From Streptosporangiaceae bacterium (GTDB lineage Bacteria > Actinomycetota > Actinomycetes > Streptosporangiales > Streptosporangiaceae), in assembly GCA_030041195.1 (NCBI GenBank), contig JASHOI010000001.1:1-10141 (forward strand): a stretch of DNA of 10,141 nucleotides. The letters are read 5' to 3'. This document shows, one piece after another, positions 4,892 to 10,141 of the stretch. The position numbers and the translations under genes are program-made. Under the pieces are notes generated by a model. It worked only from the letters and a program-made list of their open reading frames with translations, did not search any database and was not told where the DNA came from. Each line of letters opens with the position of its first letter. Positions within the stretch are counted from its first letter, which is position 1.

Positions 4892-5776
4892 ATGCGCATC
4901 TTCGTCACCGGCGCTTCCGGCTGGATCGGCTCGGCCGTCGTCCCCGAGCTCATCGGTGCCGGCCACCAGGTCCTCGGGCTGGCCCGGTCGGACGCCTCCG
5001 CCAGAGCAATCGCCGGCATGGGCGCCGAGGTGCTGCGCGGCGACCTGAACGAAACCGGCACCCTGCGCGCCGGGGCCCTCGACAGCGACGGCGTCATCCA
5101 CCTGGCGTTCCAGCCAGGCCGGACCCGTTTCGAGGCCGCCGCGCAGACCGATGCCAGCGCCATCGAGACGTTCGCCGCCAGCCTGGCCGGCTCGGGCAAG
5201 CCCCTGGTGATCTCCGGCGCAACCATCGTCACGCCCGGCCGGCCCGCGACCGAACGCGACGAACTCATCGCCACCGGGCCCGTCGCGCCCCGCATCACCA
5301 ACATGCGGGCCGGGCTCGCCGCCGCGGACCGGGGCGTGCGCTCCTGCCTGGTCATGCTGCCCCGCTCGGTGCACGGCCAGGGGGAGCGTCACGGCTTCGT
5401 CCCCCAGCTCATCGCGATCGCCCGGGCCAAGGGCGTCTCCGGCTACATCGGCGACGGGTCGAGCCGCTGGCCCGCCGTCCACGTGAAGGACGCCGCGAGT
5501 CTTTACCGGCTGGCCGTCGAGCAGGCTCCGGCCGGCGCGGTGCTCAACGCCGTCGGCGACGAAGGCGTGCCCGTCCGCGAGATCGCCGAGGCCATCGCCC
5601 GGCACCTGAACCTGCCCGCCCGGTCCCTGCCCGCCGGGGAATTCGAGGGCATGCTGGTGCCTCTGCTCAGCACCGACATGCCCGCCTCCAGCGCGATCAC
5701 GCAGGAACTCCTGGGCTGGAAGCCCACCCGCCCCGGCCTCATCGAGGACATCGAACAGGGCCACTACTTCAACTGA
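4892..5776 (+). CDS. Atypical SDR NAD(P)-dependent reductase/epimerase-like protein
   Basis: A 294-residue Rossmann-fold protein. The nucleotide-binding loop is TGASGWIG (6-13). Arg32 at the end of the second strand (GLARSD) suggests NADP rather than NAD. RGDL (49-52) and VIHLAF (68-73) are the next cofactor-contact strands. The C-terminal half keeps the extended-SDR substrate region (LPRSVHGQGERHGFVP, VSGYIGDGSSRWPAVHVKDA, PASSAITQELLGWKP). The usual catalytic YxxxK is absent where it is expected (…APRITNMRAG), as in several atypical SDR subfamilies. ATG 4892 has GGAAGGAG seven bases upstream. The divergent TetR gene and two operators make it an inducible single-gene module. It probably reduces or modifies a small carbonyl or sugar-like compound, but the substrate is unknown. 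Its 3' end overlaps the convergent gene by 8 bp. Confidence 0.9.
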   Translation: MRIFVTGASGWIGSAVVPELIGAGHQVLGLARSDASARAIAGMGAEVLRGDLNETGTLRAGALDSDGVIHLAFQPGRTRFEAAAQTDASAIETFAASLAGSGKPLVISGATIVTPGRPATERDELIATGPVAPRITNMRAGLAAADRGVRSCLVMLPRSVHGQGERHGFVPQLIAIARAKGVSGYIGDGSSRWPAVHVKDAASLYRLAVEQAPAGAVLNAVGDEGVPVREIAEAIARHLNLPARSLPAGEFEGMLVPLLSTDMPASSAITQELLGWKPTRPGLIEDIEQGHYFN

Positions 5777-6329
5777 CATGCCCGAAGCGCGGGGCGCCGT
5801 CCTCGCGGGCCACCCGGGCGGCGTTGGCCGTGAAGCTGACCGCGTGGTACCAGCCGGCGAGCATGGTCAGGTCGAGCAACTGCTCGTCACGCAGCAGCCG
5901 GGCCAGCCGGTGCCACAGGCCGTCGCCGATGTCGGCGGAATCGTGCAGCGCGTCGGCGGCCTCGATGAGCAGCCGGTCGCGCTCGTCGGCCCAGCACGGA
6001 TCGCCCGCGCCGCCGTGGGTGAGCGAGGTCAGCTGCGGCCCGGACAGGCCGGCCCGCTCGGCGAAGAACGCCACGTGCACGCCCCACTCGTACTCGCAGC
6101 CGCAGCGGGCGCAGGTGCGGCCGATCACGATCTCGCGGTCACGCAGCGACAGCGAGAGCCGTTTGCTGAGTTCGTAGCCGCCCCAGACGGCCATCGCGGC
6201 GGTCATCGGAAGGTTGCGCACGAACGTGCGGAACAGCAGGATCGGCGGCACGCCCGGCGGCATCATCGCCTCGAGACGATCGCCAACCTCGCGTGGATAC
6301 GGTGGCTGGACGGGTTCGATCCGGCTCAT
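5769..6329 (-). CDS. Carboxymuconolactone-decarboxylase / AhpD-like protein
   Basis: A 186-residue, all-helical protein of the CMD family. The core motif is SLRDREIVIGRTCARCGCEY EWGVHVAFF: Glu66 of RDRE, Cys73, Cys76 and Cys78, and His85. The family pattern is RE-(I/V)-V-I-x-R-…-G-C/S-EYEW-x-x-H. The three cysteines close together are unusual. The Cys73-x-x-Cys76 pair resembles AhpD, although the His does not sit at the AhpD spacing, so peroxidase activity is only possible. ATG 6329 has GGAGG eight bases upstream. A longer frame to 6419 would run through the operators and is rejected. The gene is divergent from an HxlR regulator with a shared pair of operators. Its stop lies inside the last codons of the SDR gene on the other strand. 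Confidence 0.87.
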   Translation of the reverse strand: MSRIEPVQPPYPREVGDRLEAMMPPGVPPILLFRTFVRNLPMTAAMAVWGGYELSKRLSLSLRDREIVIGRTCARCGCEYEWGVHVAFFAERAGLSGPQLTSLTHGGAGDPCWADERDRLLIEAADALHDSADIGDGLWHRLARLLRDEQLLDLTMLAGWYHAVSFTANAARVAREDGAPRFGHVS

Positions 6330-6344
6330 CGGGCCCACCTCCGC

Positions 6345-6373
6345 TTGCCGCGTCGTCGCCAGCGTTTCTAAAT
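6345..6373 (+). promoter_or_regulatory. Candidate promoter of the HxlR gene
   Basis: TTGCCG (6345-6350) and CTAAAT (6368-6373) are spaced by 17 bp. Transcription would start near 6380, about 54 bases before the GTG. Operator 1 covers the -10 box, and operator 2 lies just after the start point. Confidence 0.45.
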
Positions 6374-6380
6374 CCGAAAC
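6364..6380. promoter_or_regulatory. HxlR operator site 1 (GTTTC-N7-GAAAC)
   Basis: GTTTC-TAAATCC-GAAAC is a dyad with 5-bp arms in the gap between the CMD-family and HxlR genes. The right half, TCCGAAAC, is nearly the same as that of site 2. It overlaps the -10 box of the candidate HxlR promoter and would lie within the early leader of the CMD transcript. Confidence 0.65.
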
Positions 6381-6390
6381 ACCTTCAAGC

Positions 6391-6419
6391 ACGGTATCGT
6401 TTCGGATACCGAAACGCAA
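6391..6419 (-). promoter_or_regulatory. Candidate promoter of the CMD-family gene
   Basis: On the minus strand TTGCGT (6419-6414) and TACCGT (6396-6391) are spaced by 17 bp. The start point would be near 6384, about 55 bases upstream of the ATG at 6329. The spacer between the boxes is almost entirely operator 2. Confidence 0.4.
6398..6416. promoter_or_regulatory. HxlR operator site 2 (GTTTC-N7-GAAAC)
   Basis: CGTTTCGG-ATA-CCGAAACG is a perfect 19-bp palindrome with 8-bp arms. It contains GTTTC-N7-GAAAC, the same core and spacing as site 1, with centres 35 bp apart. It sits between the -35 and -10 boxes of the candidate CMD-gene promoter and just upstream of the HxlR ribosome-binding site. 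It is the stronger of the two sites. Confidence 0.8.
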
Positions 6420-6433
6420 GGAAGGTGTGTTCC

Positions 6434-6778
6434 GTGACCGCTCGGCGACCGCGTCCCGGCCAGCCGGTCCGGGGGTCGACGACCGGCCGGCCGCTGATGG
6501 CGGCGATGGACCTGCTCGGGCGGCGCTGGGCGCTGCGGATCCTGTGGGAGCTGCGCGACGAGCCGCTCGGGGCGCGGGCGCTGCAGAAGCGGTGCGACCA
6601 GATGTCGTCCAGCGTGCTCTACCAGCGGCTGGACGAGCTCACCGCCGCGGGCCTGCTGGCCCGCGGCGAGACCGGCGCCTACCAGCTCACCGAGATAGGA
6701 GCGCAGCTCGCGCCCGCGCTGACGTCCCTCGACGCCTGGGCCAGGCGCTGGTCAGACACGCTGAGGCAGAACCTTTGA
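6434..6778 (+). CDS. HxlR-family winged-helix transcriptional regulator
   Basis: A 114-residue MarR-like winged-helix protein of the HxlR (DUF24) family. It reads AAMDLLGRRWALRILWELRD, then the recognition helix MSSSVLYQRLDELTAAGLL (57-75) and the wing GETGAYQLTEIGAQLAP. It ends with the dimerisation helix LDAWARRWSDTL. Only one cysteine is present (Cys54, just before the recognition helix). HxlR proteins such as HypR and QorR sense oxidants or quinones through cysteines, so redox sensing is possible but unproven. GTG 6434 has AAGGAAGG eight bases upstream. The frame is open further back to 6293, but that extension crosses both operators. The gene is divergent from the CMD-family gene and likely regulates both. 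Confidence 0.92.
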   Translation: MTARRPRPGQPVRGSTTGRPLMAAMDLLGRRWALRILWELRDEPLGARALQKRCDQMSSSVLYQRLDELTAAGLLARGETGAYQLTEIGAQLAPALTSLDAWARRWSDTLRQNL

Positions 6779-6832
6779 AGATCTCAGCGAGTTTCGGAAT
6801 GTTTTGGCGTTTGGCGGGCAGATTGAATGCCC

Positions 6833-6997
6833 ATGAGCACACTGCGGGGCACCATACCCGGCTTCCTCATCTGGCTATTCTGGTTTCTTGTAGCTATCCT
6901 CCTGGTCCTCGTGGTGGCCCTGATCATCCACCACTTCGGCGGCTTCGGCCTGTCATTCCACATCGGCTACTTCTTCTTCAACCTCGGCGTGAACTAG
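6833..6997 (+). CDS. Small hydrophobic membrane protein, 54 residues
   Basis: An ATG-to-TAG frame, too short for most gene callers. It begins MSTLRGTIPG, then has a strongly hydrophobic segment from about residue 11 to 32 (FLIWLFWFLVAILLVLVVAL II). The tail is Gly/Phe/His-rich (HHFGGFGLSFHIGYFFFNLG VN). One transmembrane helix with Arg on the N-terminal side predicts N-in topology and an outside tail. Codon usage fits a real gene: Leu and Val codons mostly end in C or G, despite a few A/T-ending codons. An in-frame ATG at 6827 would add two residues. The Shine-Dalgarno is weak (GGCGGG about 9-15 bases upstream). It lies 54 bp after the HxlR gene on the same strand, and hairpins follow its stop codon. 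I do not recognise the family. Confidence 0.65.
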   Translation: MSTLRGTIPGFLIWLFWFLVAILLVLVVALIIHHFGGFGLSFHIGYFFFNLGVN

Positions 6998-7018
6998 CGC
7001 CCCGGCTGCCGGGCGTTT
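6998..7018 (+). terminator. Hairpin terminator after the small membrane-protein gene
   Basis: Starting one base after the TAG, CGCCC-GG pairs with CC-GGGCG (6998-7005 with 7009-7015, one bulged C at 7003). The loop is CTG and TTT follows. The stem is short but very GC-rich, typical of actinobacterial intrinsic terminators with a weak T-tract. Confidence 0.5.
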
Positions 7019-7030
7019 GGATTAGCGGGG

Positions 7031-7062
7031 AGCTTTCCCGGCGCGATTCATCGGGGAAAGCT
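7031..7062. terminator. Bidirectional hairpin between convergent genes
   Basis: AGCTTTCCC (7031-7039) and GGGAAAGCT (7054-7062) form a perfect 9-bp stem with a 14-base loop. It lies between the plus-strand small-protein gene and the minus-strand oxidoreductase gene that ends at 7085, so it can stop transcription from either side. The A/T-rich part of the stem gives a short AAAG or CTTT at each end rather than a long T-run. Confidence 0.55.
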
Positions 7063-7084
7063 TCACGTTAATCGCGCGCGACCG

Positions 7085-8263
7085 TTATCCCGCCGGTGAG
7101 GCATTCCGGGGCGCCGTGAAACGGCCGGGCGTGAACCGGCGGATGTCGTATACGGTCCCCTGCTGCAGCGCGAGCTGGGCCAGCACCCGGCCCGCCCAGG
7201 GCGCGAACTTGTAGCCGGTGCCCCGCCAGCCGACCCCGGTGAACACCGAGGCCACCCCGGGCACCGGCCCAATGATGAAGTCATCGTCGGCCACCAAGTC
7301 GTAAAAGCACACGTCAGCGCCGCTCGCCTCGGCGACGTCGACCACGGTGGCGTCGCGCAGCGATGGCATGCACTCGGCCACGAAGTCCTCGACGCTGCCG
7401 ATCGGGCTGTCCGCCCGCGCCACGTCCGGCGGGTTGTAGAAGCCGATCTTGACGCCCGGCGTCTTCCCGTCGTACAGCGGATGCCCGTAGATGCCGATGT
7501 CCAGGTACGCGAAGACCGGCAGCGCCCGCTCGGTGAACCGCTCCCGGTCCGCGGCGGCGGGGATGAAGTACTTGGACTGCGACGGCCGGTCCCGCCGCAG
7601 CGGGAACCGGACCTGGCAGCCCGGCAGCAGCTCCAGCACCTCGTTGCTGCCGAGCCCCGCGGTGATCACCAGCACCTCGGACTCCACCGGCCCCGCGTCG
7701 GTGCCGACGGTCCAGGTCCCGCCCGACCTGGCGATGCCTCGCGGCACCGTATGCTCGGCCACCCGCACGCCGCGCGCCCGCAGCGCCGCCTGCAGGAACG
7801 ACGTTGCCGCCGGCACGTCGACGAACCCGGCGTCCACGTCGAGCCGGCCCGCGTCCGCCACGAACTGCGGGAACCGGCGCCGCAGCCCGGACGCGGAAAA
7901 CGCCTCGCGGCGCAGCCCGAGCTGCTCGAGCACGGCGTAGCTGCGGAACGCGTACGTGCCGGCCAGGTCGGGCGTCACGGTGCGCTTGGCGAGGTTCAGG
8001 CAGCCGCAGTCGACGAGCAGCGGCGCACCGGATTCCGCCTGCAGCTCCAGCCACAGCCGGCGCGCCTCGCAGGCCAGCCGCGCGTACTCGGGATCGAGGT
8101 AGTCGTTCCTGGCCGACCGGGTCAGCGAGAACGACGCCGTGGCCGGGTCGCCAACCCGGCTCTTCTCCAGCACCGTCACGGCCGCGGCCAGCGGCGCCGC
8201 GTAGTACGCGGTCATCAGCCCCATGACCCCGCCGCCGATGATCGTCAGCCGTTTGCCAGTCAA
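7085..8263 (-). CDS. FAD-dependent oxidoreductase, monomeric sarcosine oxidase-like
   Basis: A 392-residue flavoenzyme of the DAO family. The FAD-binding loop is TIIGGGVMGLMTAYYA (GxGxxG at residues 10-15), with Glu33 at the end of strand 2 (TVLEKS). TTG 8263 is chosen as start because AGGGAAG lies five bases upstream. With it, Arg49 and Arg52 (TRSAR) take the same numbers as the flavin-shielding arginines of Bacillus sarcosine oxidase, and Cys319 (VCFYDLVADDDFII) aligns with its covalent-FAD cysteine, Cys315. Lys272 (GVKIGFY) matches the oxygen-activating Lys265, and Lys352 (TGYKFAP) matches Lys348. The His269 position is a Tyr here. These points suggest an amine oxidase with covalent 8-alpha-S-cysteinyl FAD that makes H2O2. 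The substrate is probably an N-methyl or secondary amino acid. GTG 8296, two bases from the upstream stop, is an alternative start. Confidence 0.88.
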   Translation of the reverse strand: MTGKRLTIIGGGVMGLMTAYYAAPLAAAVTVLEKSRVGDPATASFSLTRSARNDYLDPEYARLACEARRLWLELQAESGAPLLVDCGCLNLAKRTVTPDLAGTYAFRSYAVLEQLGLRREAFSASGLRRRFPQFVADAGRLDVDAGFVDVPAATSFLQAALRARGVRVAEHTVPRGIARSGGTWTVGTDAGPVESEVLVITAGLGSNEVLELLPGCQVRFPLRRDRPSQSKYFIPAAADRERFTERALPVFAYLDIGIYGHPLYDGKTPGVKIGFYNPPDVARADSPIGSVEDFVAECMPSLRDATVVDVAEASGADVCFYDLVADDDFIIGPVPGVASVFTGVGWRGTGYKFAPWAGRVLAQLALQQGTVYDIRRFTPGRFTAPRNASPAG

Positions 8264-8297
8264 ACCGACTTCCCTGAACGCGACGCCTGCGGCCACC

Positions 8298-9017
8298 CTA
8301 GCTGCCGAAATTGACGTTCTGGCCGGTGAGCACCCCGACCAGGCCGGACGAGTTGACGCTGATGCTCTGGATCTTGAGGCCGAGTGGCAGCGTCGGCAGC
8401 CGTACCGTGATGTCGTCGACGGGGCTGAGCAGCGAAGACGGCAGCCCGCCGGCCGAGACGAGCTGGACGTTGATGTCGTCGTCGCCGGTCCTGGTCACCC
8501 GCCAGACCGCGGTGCCGCTGAACACCACGACGTTGATCGAGGCCTTCACCTCGTTCGGGCCCGCGGCCGACAACGTCAGCCCGGCGTTGGCCAGCTGGCC
8601 CAGCGGGCCCGCCTCCGACGTCATCGCGTTCGCGAGCGCGGTGAACGTGATCGATGCGGTGCCGTACAGGGTCCCGATCGTGCCGCCGCTGAACGCGCCG
8701 TTGATGTGCACGTTCTTGAGCGAGGCGTTGATGCCCTCGATGTCCAGCGGGCCCTCGGTGACGTTGCTGGAACTGATCTGGATGTCGTGGAACTCGTGCG
8801 CGGCAACCTGGGTCAGGAACGGGAACCCCTCGATGTCCACGCTCGGCTTCTTGGGGAACCCCTGCTGCTGGATCTCGGACGCCGCCTTGTTCTCGGCGAA
8901 CGCGCGCGCCGCGAAGTCCACGCCGACCAGCAGGGCGATCAGCACGATCAGCACGATGATGGTCACGCGTACCGGGTGCCGGCGGCGGGCCGGCCGGTCG
9001 TATCCGTACGTGGTCAT
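8298..9017 (-). CDS. LmeA-like phospholipid-binding protein (DUF2993)
   Basis: A 239-residue envelope protein with an Arg-rich cytoplasmic N-terminus (RPARRRHPVR) and one membrane or signal-anchor segment (residues 19-33). A soluble outer domain follows. The signature VGVDFAARAFAENKAASEIQ …VDIEGFPFLTQ is typical of DUF2993, the family of mycobacterial LmeA, which binds phospholipid in the periplasm and supports lipomannan elongation. The rest is beta-strand-rich (FHDIQISSSNVTEGPLDIEG, TASITFTALANAM, LKIQSISVNSSGL), fitting a TULIP-like tube that holds lipid. ATG 9017 has GGGGAG about eight bases upstream. Its ATG overlaps the TGA of the propeller gene (ATGA), so the two are probably translationally coupled. 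Most non-mycobacterial members have no tested role; lipid handling in the envelope is inferred. Confidence 0.9.
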   Translation of the reverse strand: MTTYGYDRPARRRHPVRVTIIVLIVLIALLVGVDFAARAFAENKAASEIQQQGFPKKPSVDIEGFPFLTQVAAHEFHDIQISSSNVTEGPLDIEGINASLKNVHINGAFSGGTIGTLYGTASITFTALANAMTSEAGPLGQLANAGLTLSAAGPNEVKASINVVVFSGTAVWRVTRTGDDDINVQLVSAGGLPSSLLSPVDDITVRLPTLPLGLKIQSISVNSSGLVGVLTGQNVNFGS

Positions 9018-10141
9018 GGCAGGCTCCCCACCTCGATGGCCTGCAACTGGCCGGATCCGGTGTCGGTGACCAGCAGGGTCCCGTCCGGCTCCAGGCCGAA
9101 CTCACGCGGCGTCTGGCCGGATGACGGCAGGACGCCGAGCACGGCGCCGGAACCGCCCTGCAGCGCCCCCTGCGTGCTGACCAGCGTCAGGGTACTGGCC
9201 CCGGGCAGGTTCTTGAGGTTGGCGTCGGCCACCATGATCTGCGCACCGCCCCTGATGAACGTCACCCCGATCGGCGTCTGCCCCACATTGACCCTGGCGA
9301 TGAGGGAATCTGCCGGTTTCGTGAGCAGCTTAGCCGCCGAGAACGCCACCAGCGCGTTGCTCTGGCGGTCCGTGACCCAAACGTCGTCGCCGTTGCCGGA
9401 CACGATGACCCGGGCCGGCCCGCAGCCCGCCGTCGCCGACGACTGGACCGCGCTGCCCGGGTCTGCCTCCGCGCGGCTCTCGCTCAGCACGTAAAGCTTT
9501 CCCTCGGCCGGCGGACTCTGCGTGCCCTCCTGCGCCACGTAGAGCCACCGGCCGTCCTTGGACTGCGCGATCCCGACGGGATCCGGGCCGACCGGGACCA
9601 TGCCGACAAAACCCGACTGGCCGAAGCCCGCGCCGAGCGACTTCTGCAGGTTGTACACGGCCACCTCGGCGGTGTTCTGGAGCGTGACGAACGCGTAGCC
9701 GTTGTCCGCAGAAACAGATACCTCGGCCGCTCCAGCTCCCTTGCCGGCCGGGTTGGTCATCTTGCCGAGCAGCGCGCTGCCGTCCCCGGCCTCGGCCTCG
9801 GGGACGCTGATCACGTAGGCGCCGCTGCCCGCCGCGGCAAGCAGGTACTTGCCGTTGGGGGTGATCGCCTCGCCCTTGCCCGCGCCCTGCGCCGGGATCG
9901 TCGCGACCCTGACCGGGGCCAGCCCGTCACCGCGGTTGTTCAGCACGACCACGTCGTTGCCGGTCGACACGAACGAGTACTTGCCGTCGGCGGTGACCGC
10001 CACGCCGAACGGCTGGCCGCCCACTCCGGTGTGCTCGCTGCGCACGCCGGACAGCGGCTTGGCCCTGGCAGCCGCGGTCGTGCACCCGGGGGCCTTGACG
10101 GCCGCGGCCAGCGAGCCGGCGCCGGCTCCGCCGCCGCCGTT
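9014..10141 (-). CDS. Secreted beta-propeller (YVTN/lactonase-like) protein, 5' end missing
   Basis: The visible part is 375 residues and continues off the right edge. It starts with a Gly/Ala-rich stretch (GGGGAGAGSLAAAVKAPGCT) that looks like the end of a signal peptide or mature N-terminal linker. After that come six or seven propeller repeats with the typical ITPDGKYLYVA pattern: PFGVAVTADGKYSFVSTGND, GEAITPNGKYLLAAAGSGA, AEVSVSADNGYAFVTLQN, VGIAQSKDGRWLYVAQEG, ARVIVSGNGDDVWVTDRQSN, IGVTFIRGGAQIMVADAN and FGLEPDGTLLVTDTGSG. No catalytic residue can be assigned, and many such proteins act as binding or scaffolding platforms outside the cell. A GTG at 10045 could be called as start but lies inside the ordered chain, so the true start is upstream. 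It is the first visible gene of a minus-strand operon with the LmeA-like and oxidoreductase genes. Confidence 0.85.
   Translation of the reverse strand, partial: NGGGGAGAGSLAAAVKAPGCTTAAARAKPLSGVRSEHTGVGGQPFGVAVTADGKYSFVSTGNDVVVLNNRGDGLAPVRVATIPAQGAGKGEAITPNGKYLLAAAGSGAYVISVPEAEAGDGSALLGKMTNPAGKGAGAAEVSVSADNGYAFVTLQNTAEVAVYNLQKSLGAGFGQSGFVGMVPVGPDPVGIAQSKDGRWLYVAQEGTQSPPAEGKLYVLSESRAEADPGSAVQSSATAGCGPARVIVSGNGDDVWVTDRQSNALVAFSAAKLLTKPADSLIARVNVGQTPIGVTFIRGGAQIMVADANLKNLPGASTLTLVSTQGALQGGSGAVLGVLPSSGQTPREFGLEPDGTLLVTDTGSGQLQAIEVGSLP

Noticed and set aside
4783..6177. 464-codon plus-strand frame overlapping the SDR gene
   Set aside because: It starts inside the operator, is Arg/Pro/His-rich, and competes with the SDR and CMD genes, which have clear motifs and ribosome-binding sites.
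6330..6419. 30-codon N-terminal extension of the CMD-family protein
   Set aside because: ATG 6329 has GGAGG at proper spacing; the extension covers the operators and resembles no family N-terminus.
6293..6433. 47-codon N-terminal extension of the HxlR protein
   Set aside because: It runs through both operators and the promoter. GTG 6434 has a good AAGGAAGG and gives the normal family length.
8264..8296. GTG 8296 as start of the oxidase
   Set aside because: There is no convincing Shine-Dalgarno before it, and TTG 8263 has AGGGAAG and restores family residue numbering. It remains an alternative.
8223..9494. 423-codon plus-strand frame opposite the LmeA-like and propeller genes
   Set aside because: Composition is Asp/Val/Arg/Gly-rich without any motif; the minus-strand genes are well supported and overlap as ATGA.

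Overview
The window looks like chromosomal DNA from a high-GC Gram-positive actinomycete. Third codon positions are strongly G/C, GTG and TTG starts are common, and TetR and HxlR regulators are dense. There is also a DUF2993 (LmeA-type) lipid-binding protein, a family typical of actinobacteria. Genus cannot be told from the sequence. I saw no tRNA, rRNA, CRISPR array, transposase or phage gene.

Layout. (1) 1-557: the 5' part of a minus-strand gene for a secreted or membrane-anchored protein. Its 265-bp upstream region is less GC-rich and carries a 10-bp inverted repeat and a CRP-like half-site pair. (2) 558-2930: a TetR regulator (minus) divergent from a cupin-alpha/beta-hydrolase fusion (plus), followed by a small GNAT-like protein. 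The TetR/hydrolase gap has two matching operators, CTCTC-N5-GAGAG. (3) 2961-4127: the broken remains of a sigma-70-type factor that was once fused to a bifunctional-nuclease (DUF151-like) domain and a C-terminal jelly-roll-like domain. The three parts lie in alternating frames, sigma region 4 is missing, and most of the join between the last two domains is gone. (4) 4143-5776: a second TetR regulator (minus) divergent from an atypical SDR reductase/epimerase (plus), with two ATGCGA-N5-TCGCAT operators between them. (5) 5769-6778: a carboxymuconolactone-decarboxylase-family protein (minus) divergent from an HxlR regulator (plus), with two GTTTC-N7-GAAAC operators in the shared promoter region. 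(6) 6833-6997: a 54-codon hydrophobic small-protein gene that is easily missed, followed by hairpins that separate it from the convergent genes downstream. (7) 7085-10141: a minus-strand operon read from right to left. It encodes a secreted beta-propeller protein (5' end outside the window), an LmeA-like protein overlapping it by 4 bp (ATGA), and a monomeric-sarcosine-oxidase-like flavoenzyme.

The clearest theme is three consecutive, unrelated regulator-enzyme pairs. Each is divergent, and each has its own pair of same-spaced palindromes between the two start codons. This suggests three small, self-contained, ligand-induced detoxification or redox modules gathered side by side. The most unusual object is the sigma-factor/nuclease/jelly-roll wreck, which still keeps a perfect internal Shine-Dalgarno site in front of the nuclease part. 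The minus-strand operon at the right end looks like an envelope-related unit.
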